Shown here piece after piece: positions 6,439-12,572 of a DNA stretch of 12,572 nt. The notes under the pieces are model-generated. The model was not told the DNA's origin. It made no database searches and worked only from the letters and a program-made list of their open reading frames with translations. The position numbers and the translations under genes are program-made. The stretch lies in NCBI GenBank assembly GCA_031257655.1, contig JAIROF010000038.1:1-12572 (forward strand), in the 5' to 3' direction. This DNA is from Prevotellaceae bacterium. Lineage in GTDB: Bacteria > Bacteroidota > Bacteroidia > Bacteroidales > UBA932. Numbering within the stretch: the stretch's first letter is position 1; each line of letters opens with the position of its first letter.

Positions 6439-8439
6439 ATGAAAACACCTGTCCCCATAGCGAACGACGTCGGTTTAAAACCGTACGAGGGCGCCATTTG
6501 CAGGCGCATAGAAAAGGCAAATCAAGCCGAGCAGCAGCTCGCCGGCGGCAAGCCGCTGAGCGAAATAGCCAACACCTACCTGTACTACGGCCTGCACCAC
6601 GTTGGCCAGGCATGGGCGCTGCGCGAGTGGGCGCCTCATGCGCAGTATGTTTACCTCGTTGGCGAATTTAACCGCTGGAGGGCCGATAGTCGCTGGGCGC
6701 TAAAAAATGTTGGCGGCGGAAATTGGGAGCTGCTTCTTCCGCCGGAGCAGCTGCGCCACGGCGACCTCTACAAGCTGCTGGTGGTATGGGAAAACGGGAG
6801 CGGCGAGCGCATCCCATCGCACTGCCGCCGCGTGGTGCAGGACGCGAAAACGAATATTTTTTCGGCGCAGGTGTGGCATCCGCGCCACCCATACCGCTGG
6901 AAAAATGCCCCCCCCAGGCGCGTGGAAAATCCGCTCATCTACGAGGCGCACGTGGGCATGGCAACGGAGGACTACCGCACGGGCACCTACGCAGAGTTTG
7001 CCAAAAATGTTTTGCCGCGCATTGCCGCGCTTGGCTACAACGTTTTGCAGCTCATGGCCGTTCAGGAGCACCCCTACTACGGCTCGTTTGGCTACCAGGT
7101 GTCCAGCTTTTACGCGCCCAGCGGCAGGTTTGGCGCACCGGAGGAGCTGATGGCGCTGGTCGACCAGGCGCATGGCCTGGGCATTGCCGTCATCATGGAT
7201 ATTGTTCACTCCCACGCCGTAAAAAACGACAACGAAGGGCTGAGCCACTTTGACGGAACCGAATACCAGTACTTTCACGCCGGAGCGCGCGGGCAGCATC
7301 CCGTGTGGGATTCGCGCTGCTTCGACTACGGCAAGCCCGAGGTTGTCTGCTTTTTGCTCTCCAACTGCAAGTACTGGATGGAGGAGTTTCACTTCGACGG
7401 CTTTCGCTTCGACGGCGTTACCAGCATGATGTACCTGCACCACGGCATCGGCATTGACTTTGTTGGCTACGGCATGTACTACGACGACCGTCAGGTGGAC
7501 GAGGACGCCATCACCTACCTCACCTTGGCCAACAAGCTGGTGCACGAAATCAACCCCGCCGCGCTAAGCATTGCCGAAGACGTGAGCGGAATGCCGGGGC
7601 TGGCCTTGCCCATTGAGGACGGCGGAATGGGCTTTGATTTTCGCATGAGCATGGGCATTGCCGATTTTTGGGTGAAAACGCTCAAGGCAAAGGCCGACGA
7701 GCAGTGGCACGTGGGCGATATGTTCTACGAGCTGACCAACAAGCGTGCCGACGAAAAAACCGTATCCTACGCCGAATGCCACGACCAGGCAATGGTTGGC
7801 GATAAGACCATTGCCTTTTGGCTGCTCGACAAGGAGATGTACACCGGCATGAGCGCCGCTACGCCAAACCTCCTTGTGGATAGAGGTATTGCCCTGCACA
7901 AGCTCATTCGCTTTGTTACGATAGCTACGGCCGGCGATGGCTACCTCAACTTTATGGGCAACGAATTTGGCCACCCCGAGTGGATCGATTTCCCGCGCGA
8001 GGGAAACAAGTGGAGCTACCACTACGCCCGCCGACAGTGGCGCCTTGCCGACGACCCCAGCCTCCGCTACCGATTTCTGCTGGCCTGGGACAAGGCGATG
8101 CTTGCCCTGGCAAAAAAGGAGAACATTTACCGCGAGCGCCCCTTTGCCATCGTCCAAAACACCGCCGACCAAACGCTCATCTTTAAGCGGGGCGACGTGC
8201 TGTTTGCCTTTAACTTCAACCCGGTGAAATCCTTTACCGGATATGGCTTTGAGGTCGATGCGGGAGCCTACAGCGTCGTTCTGTGCAGCGACAACCGGGC
8301 ATTTGGCGGTTTTGGGCGCGTAGACGAAAAAATACCCTACCTTACCACCGCCCTCGAAAACCAACAAAACATCCTCCGCCTCTACCTGCCCAGCAGGGCT
8401 GCCATAGCGCTGAAGCACACCCGCTCCGGCAGCATTTAG
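6439..8439 (+). CDS. glgB: 1,4-alpha-glucan (glycogen) branching enzyme, GH13_8 type
   Basis: This 666-residue cytoplasmic enzyme cuts alpha-1,4-glucan and re-joins the piece as an alpha-1,6 branch during glycogen synthesis. Residues about 50-140 form a CBM48-like N-terminal domain (LREWAPHAQYVYLVGEFNRW). The GH13 barrel follows with DIVHSH (D254-H259), GFRFDG with nucleophile D325, IAED with acid/base E380, and YAECHDQAMVGDKT with H448 and D449. The C-terminal beta domain includes GEFGHPEW-like MGNEFGHPEW. The motifs AECHDQAMVGDKT and NFMGNEFGHPEWIDFPR closely resemble human GBE1, placing it in the eukaryote-like GH13_8 group rather than the E. coli GlgB (GH13_9) group; such enzymes are known in Bacteroidota. 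The start is at 6439, since the 24-residue extension from 6367 is hydrophobic non-family sequence that overlaps the promoter. No glycogen synthase gene is in the window. All catalytic residues are present. Confidence 0.95.
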   Translation: MKTPVPIANDVGLKPYEGAICRRIEKANQAEQQLAGGKPLSEIANTYLYYGLHHVGQAWALREWAPHAQYVYLVGEFNRWRADSRWALKNVGGGNWELLLPPEQLRHGDLYKLLVVWENGSGERIPSHCRRVVQDAKTNIFSAQVWHPRHPYRWKNAPPRRVENPLIYEAHVGMATEDYRTGTYAEFAKNVLPRIAALGYNVLQLMAVQEHPYYGSFGYQVSSFYAPSGRFGAPEELMALVDQAHGLGIAVIMDIVHSHAVKNDNEGLSHFDGTEYQYFHAGARGQHPVWDSRCFDYGKPEVVCFLLSNCKYWMEEFHFDGFRFDGVTSMMYLHHGIGIDFVGYGMYYDDRQVDEDAITYLTLANKLVHEINPAALSIAEDVSGMPGLALPIEDGGMGFDFRMSMGIADFWVKTLKAKADEQWHVGDMFYELTNKRADEKTVSYAECHDQAMVGDKTIAFWLLDKEMYTGMSAATPNLLVDRGIALHKLIRFVTIATAGDGYLNFMGNEFGHPEWIDFPREGNKWSYHYARRQWRLADDPSLRYRFLLAWDKAMLALAKKENIYRERPFAIVQNTADQTLIFKRGDVLFAFNFNPVKSFTGYGFEVDAGAYSVVLCSDNRAFGGFGRVDEKIPYLTTALENQQNILRLYLPSRAAIALKHTRSGSI

Positions 8440-8491
8440 CGGCAGCGCTCCGGCGTTTTAGGCCGGCGCGGCGGCGGCTTGTGCAAAAATA

Positions 8492-8584
8492 GCGCGGTAG
8501 CCGGCGCCGCTTCTTACGGTTTACGCAGCCGAAAAAATGGCTAAAATCTGCGTAACCCGTAAGAAGCGGCGCCGGCTACCGCGC
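8492..8584. terminator. Long inverted repeat between convergent genes, probable terminator
   Basis: Arms 8492-8528 and 8548-8584 pair over 36 of 37 positions, with a 19-nt loop that can form a further AGCC/GGCT stem. On the minus strand the hairpin is followed by TATTTTTG, so it is best placed as an intrinsic terminator of the GH3 gene, whose stop is 68 bp away. On the plus strand it is followed by CAAAAAAGCG, so termination of the branching-enzyme transcript would lack a U tract. The arms are far longer than a terminator needs, so a palindromic repeat element is an alternative. Confidence 0.7.
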
Positions 8585-8651
8585 CAAAAAAGCGAATCGC
8601 AGCTTTCTACCGTGCGGAGCTTCCCCCCCCCTTCGCCATTTTGCCTTCCGC

Positions 8652-10910
8652 TCACTTTTCGGCGATAATGCTGCCTTCGAGGATGGTATTTTCGGCGTCT
8701 TTGGCGATCATGACCTTGAAGGCGCCAGGCTCGACAACGAAATTCAAATCCTTATCCCACAGCCCGAAGCTGCGGTAGGGGAGCGCGAGCTCAACCCGCC
8801 GGCTTTCGCCCGGATTGAGCGTGATGCGCTTAAACGCCTTGAGCTCTTTGAGCGGGCGGGCAACCGACGCGATTTCGTCGCGGAGGTAGAGCTGAACGAC
8901 CTCGTCGCCTTTCCGCGTCCCGGTATTTGTCACGGTCACCGCCACCGTTGTGGCGCCGTCTTTGTTCACCTTTTCGGGGATAACGAGGTTCGAGTACTCA
9001 AACGTTGTGTAGCTCAGCCCAAAGCCAAAGGGGAACAGCGGTTTTCCGTCGTCGTCGTGGTAGCGGTAGCCGCGTCCCGAGGGCTTGATGTAGTAGTACG
9101 TCGGTATTTGCCCGGCGTGGCGCACCCACGATACCGGCAGGCGGCCACCCGGATTTACATCGCCAAAAAGCGCTTCGGCGATGGCCGTGCCGCCCTGTTC
9201 GCCCGAATACCACGCCTCGAGAACGGCGTCGACTTTGTCCACCCAGCGGCGAACATCGATGGCCGATCCGTTTTGCAACACCACGATAGTCTTGACGCCG
9301 CTGGCGGCAAGGTCGTCGATCATCTGCTCCTGGTCGAGGTCAAACGACATTTTTTCCTTTGTATCCACAATCATGGCATGGTCGAGGCTTTCGGTTGCCT
9401 TCATCGTGCGCTTTGGCAGCGTGAGGATGCTGCGGTCTTCGCCCTCACCCTCCTGAATGGCGGCAAAAAATATGGCCACATCGCAGGTTTTTGCCAGGTC
9501 GGCCACGGCGGTGTTGCCGGGGTGCAGCGCCACCTCGGCTTTTCCTTGCAGGCGCTGCTTCAACCCTTCGTAGGGGGTAGCGCTGTCTTTGTTCGACTCG
9601 CCTTTTGCGCCGCCAAATGGCCCCGAGTAGTCGCCCAGGCTCATCACGTTGGCCGCCGGGCCGAACAGCCCAATCTTCCTGATTTTTTTATCCGACAGCG
9701 GTAGCGCGTTATCCTTATTCTTGAGCAGCGTCATCACCTTGCGGGCTGCTTCGAGCGCAAGGTGGCGGTGCTCCTTGCAGCGCACCAGCGTTTCCGCCGC
9801 TTGGGGGTCAACGTAGGGGTTGTCGAACAGCCCGAGCTCGAACTTTACCGCCAGCACCCTCCGCAGCGACCGGTCTACCGTTTGCTCGGAGACCCTTCCG
9901 CTTTTCACCAGCGCCAGGAGGTCGGTATATCCGCCCGGCAAGTCCACGTCCAGTCCGGCTTCGAGGCACAATGCCTGCGCTTCCGCCTGCGAATCGGCCA
10001 CGCGGTGCGCCGCGCATACGCCGTATACGCCCCCGTAGTCGGACACCACATAGCCCTTAAAGTTCCACTCCTTGCGCAGGATATCGTCCAGCAGGTAGCG
10101 GTTGCTCGACGCCGGCACGCCGTCGACCGAGTTGTACGAGGCCATCATCGAGCGCGCACCGCCCTCTTCGACGCAGGCGCGGAAAGGCTCCAAAAATACT
10201 TCGCGCAAAACCCGCCACGACATGTTGGAGGCATAGGAATCGTGGCCGCCATCGCCGTAGTTATCGACGTAGTGCTTTGGGCTTGCCACCACGCCGCCCG
10301 CCTCCAGCGCCCTGGTGTAGGCCACGCCCATGCGCGAGTTGAGGTGCACGTCCTCGCCATACCCCTCTTCGGTGCGCCCCCAGCGGGGGTCGCGCGAAAT
10401 GTTTACCACCGGAGCATACACCTGGCGTACGCCTACGGCGCGGGTTTCTTTGGCGATAGCTTCGGAAACGCGGTAGTACAGCTCATCGTCGAACGTGGCC
10501 GCCATGCCGATGCTCTGGGGAAAGCAGGTGGCATACCCCCACAGCGGCGTGTGCAGCGCCTCGCCGTGTTGCAGCGCGGGGATGCCGAGGCGACTTGCGC
10601 TGAGCGCTTTGCGCGAATCTTCGTTAATAATTTCGGCGCACCGGGCAGTGCTTGCCATGCCCTTGCCGTGGATAAAGTGCGCCTTGTTTCTGACGTGCCC
10701 GATCTTATAGTTCCGCCGCTCAAACCCATCCTCAAACAGCAGCTGGCTTTGCAGCTGTTCCACTTTTTCTTCGATGGTCATCAGGCCGATCAAGCTCTCA
10801 ACCCGCTGCTCAATGGGGAGCGTGGCGTCCTTATACGCCGGCGTTTTCTGTGAATATGCGCTGACGGAAAATCCCGCAGCCAGCGCAAGAAGCATGTTTC
10901 TTTTTTTCAT
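8652..10910 (-). CDS. Periplasmic GH3 beta-glycosidase (beta-glucosidase or beta-xylosidase)
   Basis: This 752-residue protein starts with a signal peptide (about 1-20, MKKRNMLLALAAGFSVSAYS, then Gln), so it is exported, probably to the periplasm. The GH3 N-terminal barrel follows: RDPRWGRTEEGYGED, SPKHYVDNYGDGG, and GYVVSDYGG with nucleophile D291. The C-terminal sandwich domain carries EGEGEDR, whose E489 aligns with the acid/base Glu of Thermotoga-type GH3 enzymes (GEGYDR). A C-terminal Fn3-like domain follows FGFGLSYTTFEYSNL and includes GDEVVQLYLRD. No PA14 insertion is seen and the length is usual. It would release terminal beta-linked sugars from oligosaccharides or glycosides. Glucose or xylose specificity cannot be decided from sequence alone. 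It is convergent with the branching-enzyme gene and divergent from the aldo/keto reductase, with its own strong promoter candidate. Confidence 0.94.
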   Translation of the reverse strand: MKKRNMLLALAAGFSVSAYSQKTPAYKDATLPIEQRVESLIGLMTIEEKVEQLQSQLLFEDGFERRNYKIGHVRNKAHFIHGKGMASTARCAEIINEDSRKALSASRLGIPALQHGEALHTPLWGYATCFPQSIGMAATFDDELYYRVSEAIAKETRAVGVRQVYAPVVNISRDPRWGRTEEGYGEDVHLNSRMGVAYTRALEAGGVVASPKHYVDNYGDGGHDSYASNMSWRVLREVFLEPFRACVEEGGARSMMASYNSVDGVPASSNRYLLDDILRKEWNFKGYVVSDYGGVYGVCAAHRVADSQAEAQALCLEAGLDVDLPGGYTDLLALVKSGRVSEQTVDRSLRRVLAVKFELGLFDNPYVDPQAAETLVRCKEHRHLALEAARKVMTLLKNKDNALPLSDKKIRKIGLFGPAANVMSLGDYSGPFGGAKGESNKDSATPYEGLKQRLQGKAEVALHPGNTAVADLAKTCDVAIFFAAIQEGEGEDRSILTLPKRTMKATESLDHAMIVDTKEKMSFDLDQEQMIDDLAASGVKTIVVLQNGSAIDVRRWVDKVDAVLEAWYSGEQGGTAIAEALFGDVNPGGRLPVSWVRHAGQIPTYYYIKPSGRGYRYHDDDGKPLFPFGFGLSYTTFEYSNLVIPEKVNKDGATTVAVTVTNTGTRKGDEVVQLYLRDEIASVARPLKELKAFKRITLNPGESRRVELALPYRSFGLWDKDLNFVVEPGAFKVMIAKDAENTILEGSIIAEK

Positions 10911-11013
10911 CTTTCTGATTGTAGTTAATTTCGCCCCCTACCCGGGAGAGGTTGACCGGCAGGCTACGAAAAAATAATTTATTTATGGTTAACACCTCAG
11001 CTATGATACGCGA

Positions 11014-11044
11014 CAAAAGTATAATAAAAAATTTACGGCTCAAA
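11014..11044 (-). promoter_or_regulatory. Bacteroidota promoter of the GH3 gene
   Basis: Read on the minus strand, TTTG (11044-11041), a 19-nt spacer and TACTTTTG (11021-11014) match the TTTG-N19-TAnnTTTG consensus exactly. The leader to the ATG at 10910 would be about 95-100 nt. It is the best promoter in the window and the strongest sign of a Bacteroidota host. Confidence 0.75.
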
Positions 11045-11125
11045 ATTTTTTTCACATTTCAGTCGAAAATTACTCCAAGAAACCGCTAAAAACTACAAAA
11101 ATCACGGCTTGCGGCTGTGGCCAAA

Positions 11126-11222
11126 GCTGTAGAGGCGTGCGCCGTGCGCCTCGCGACAAAATGGCGCTGATGCGCAATGCGCAGCGAGGCGCGCGCCGCG
11201 CGTCTCTACAGCGCCATGCGCC
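11126..11222 (+). repeat. Composite palindromic repeat, copy C (diverged)
   Basis: This copy has the same plan as the cores of A and B: hairpin 11132-11152, a linker with TGATGCGCAATGCGC (11168-11182), and hairpin 11186-11206. The hairpins differ from A/B at several bases but keep pairing. In the first, A4-T18 has become G-C; in the second, A8-T14 has become G-C; other changes are G-T wobbles. No heptamer arrays flank it. The rest of the 540-bp divergent region (10911-11013, 11045-11125, 11223-11360) shows no gene, repeat or RNA that I can recognise. Confidence 0.75.
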
Positions 11223-11365
11223 ATCTAATCATTCAAATCAAAAAAATCAGCGTGCAGACAGCTATATGCGTAGCATGAGCTAATCTCATCCAAATTTTGG
11301 TAGCGCCTCAAAAAAAAAGACGCCCCATTTTTAATGCGCATGTACGGAATCTGAAAAATTGTATT

Positions 11366-11373
11366 TATATTTG
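11366..11373 (+). promoter_or_regulatory. Candidate -7 promoter element of the aldo/keto reductase gene
   Basis: TATATTTG matches TAnnTTTG exactly and sits 77 nt before the ATG at 11451. No TTTG is seen 19-21 nt upstream, so the -33 half is missing or degenerate. Confidence 0.45.
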
Positions 11374-11450
11374 CGCCGTAAAGCTAACGGAATTTTTCTG
11401 TTCCCTTTACGTAAAATAAAAGCTGTATAACGAATAAAAATATTAAAGCT

Positions 11451-12497
11451 ATGAAAAGCGTAAAACTTGGCCAATCGGATATAGCGATATCGGCCATGAC
11501 GGTTGGATGCTGGCCCTTTGGCGGGGGCGAATACTGGGGCGAGCAGTCTCAAAAGGACGTAGATGAGGTTGTTCATGCGGCGCTTGATTTGGGCGTGAAC
11601 ACGTTCGATACGGCAGAAATGTACAACGGCGGCGAAAGCGAGCGTTCGCTCGGGAAGGCGCTAAAAGGCTACCGGAGCAAGGCGGTCGTGATTTCGAAAA
11701 TCAGCCCGTCGAATTGCCACAACGTCCGCAAGCACTGCATCGAAAGCCTGCAACGGCTTGGCATGGACTATCTTGACGTTTACATGCTCCACTGGCCTGT
11801 CAACAAGCTGGCCGTTGAGCATTTTACCGCCGACAAGCGCATCATCGACGCTCCTCCTACTGTCGAAGAGGCATACGCCCAGCTCGATGCGCTCAAAAAG
11901 GAGGGGCTGATACGCGCCATCGGCATGAGCAACTTTGGGCGCAGGCAAATGGAGGAAGTCGTTCGCACCGGCGTGCAGGTCGACGTCAACGAAATGACGT
12001 ACAACATTGTTTCCCGCGCCATCGAAGCCGAAATCGCCCCCTACTGCATGGACAACAGCATCAGCATCATCGGCTCAATGGGCTTGCAGCAGGGGCTGCT
12101 TGCCGGCATCTACCATGCGCCGGAGGATGTGCCGCCTCATCAGGCGCATTCGCGCCACTATCCCGACTTTCGCGGCGGCGGAACGTCGCGGCACGGCGAA
12201 GCCGGAGCCGAAAAAGAAATCTTCGATGTGGTCGATAGCCTGCGCAAAATCGCCGAAAACCTCAACATGCACATCGCTCAGCTGGCCATTGCATGGATAC
12301 TGAAGAAAAAATTTATGGCCTCAACCCTGGTGGGATCGCGCAATATTTATGAGCTCAACATGAATGTTAAGGCTTGCTCGCTTGAAATTTCGGACGAAAC
12401 GGAGGCCATGATCGACAAAATCAGCCAGCCGGTGCTCGATATCCTGGGGAGTAATCCCGATTACTACGAGCATTCTTCAAAAAGTAGAATATTCTAA
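11451..12497 (+). CDS. Aldo/keto reductase family oxidoreductase
   Basis: This 348-residue cytoplasmic protein should form a TIM barrel that reduces an aldehyde or ketone (or oxidises an alcohol) with NADP(H). The full catalytic tetrad is visible: D53 and Y58 in FDTAEMY, K83 in VISKIS, and H114 in MLHWP. GMSNFG and the C-terminal STLVGSRN segment (cofactor-binding region of the family) are present. A stretch at about 220-260, rich in His, Gly and Arg (HQAHSRHYPDFRGGG), is an inserted loop that probably shapes the substrate site. The substrate is unknown. The gene is divergent from the GH3 gene, and the sugar-rich neighbourhood suggests a carbohydrate-derived carbonyl, but this is inference. 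The ATG at 11451 fits the family start (MKSVKLGQSDIAIS) and the promoter position. Length is normal; no defects are seen. Confidence 0.93.
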   Translation: MKSVKLGQSDIAISAMTVGCWPFGGGEYWGEQSQKDVDEVVHAALDLGVNTFDTAEMYNGGESERSLGKALKGYRSKAVVISKISPSNCHNVRKHCIESLQRLGMDYLDVYMLHWPVNKLAVEHFTADKRIIDAPPTVEEAYAQLDALKKEGLIRAIGMSNFGRRQMEEVVRTGVQVDVNEMTYNIVSRAIEAEIAPYCMDNSISIIGSMGLQQGLLAGIYHAPEDVPPHQAHSRHYPDFRGGGTSRHGEAGAEKEIFDVVDSLRKIAENLNMHIAQLAIAWILKKKFMASTLVGSRNIYELNMNVKACSLEISDETEAMIDKISQPVLDILGSNPDYYEHSSKSRIF

Positions 12498-12572
12498 TTC
12501 GCTGGTTCTACCGTTATTTGTGTGAAGGCCATCTAAATGATTAAATTACTGTACATTCTACAGTTAGACCTC
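12498..12572 (+). other. Intergenic tail at the window edge with weak hairpin
   Basis: No gene is supported in this tail. A small palindrome, ACTGTA-CATTC-TACAGT, lies at 12547-12563. The last nine bases, TTAGACCTC, equal 2022-2030, so another copy of the GACCTCACCCCC module may begin here beyond the edge. Confidence 0.35.

Noticed and set aside
9762..10853. 363-codon plus-strand open frame within the GH3 gene
   Set aside because: It is a shadow of the GH3 coding strand, whose catalytic motifs and signal peptide are all on the minus strand.
11223..11340. Possible small RNA or riboswitch upstream of the aldo/keto reductase gene
   Set aside because: Only weak short palindromes and an A run are present; no recognisable riboswitch core or promoter-terminator pair was found.

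Overview
The window looks like a Bacteroidota (Bacteroidetes) chromosome, most likely Bacteroidales-like. The evidence is promoter elements of the TTTG / TAnnTTTG type before several genes (the best is on the minus strand at 11014-11044), weak A-rich leaders instead of strong Shine-Dalgarno sites, a signal peptide cleaved before Gln on the GH3 enzyme, and the gene types themselves. The species cannot be named from this sequence.

Five complete genes are supported, all carbohydrate-related. In order they are: an MFS sugar:proton symporter of the XylE type (594-1976, +); a 1119-residue cytoplasmic protein joining a mutarotase-like DUF5107 domain to a long TPR array (2406-5765, +); a eukaryote-like (GH13_8) glycogen branching enzyme (6439-8439, +); a periplasmic GH3 beta-glycosidase (8652-10910, -); and an aldo/keto reductase (11451-12497, +). 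A possible last fragment of another gene lies at 3-83. A plausible reading is that GH3 releases sugars in the periplasm, the symporter imports them, the DUF5107-TPR protein acts on or senses them in the cytoplasm, and the branching enzyme helps store glucose as glycogen. That link is inferred; the genes do not form one tight operon.

The unusual part is the DNA between the genes. The spaces at 64-440, 1971-2405, 5746-6367 and 11126-11222 are built from modular repeats. (1) Tandem arrays with a 7-bp period occur in three motif families: GGTTAAT/GGTTAAC, AATTGAG/AATTAGG and CATTCTG. (2) Many perfect or near-perfect palindromes are present. (3) A composite of two inverted hairpins around a conserved linker is present three times: 156-258 and 6120-6222 are identical over 103 bp in opposite orientation, and 11126-11222 is a diverged copy with pair-preserving substitutions. 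The stop codons of the symporter and the DUF5107-TPR genes lie inside heptamer arrays. The two identical inverted copies flank the symporter + DUF5107-TPR block, so the block could in principle invert.

The convergent ends of the branching enzyme and GH3 genes are separated by a 37-bp-arm hairpin (8492-8584), probably a terminator. The GH3 and aldo/keto reductase genes are divergent, each with its own promoter candidate. No RNA genes, CRISPR array, transposase or phage genes were seen.
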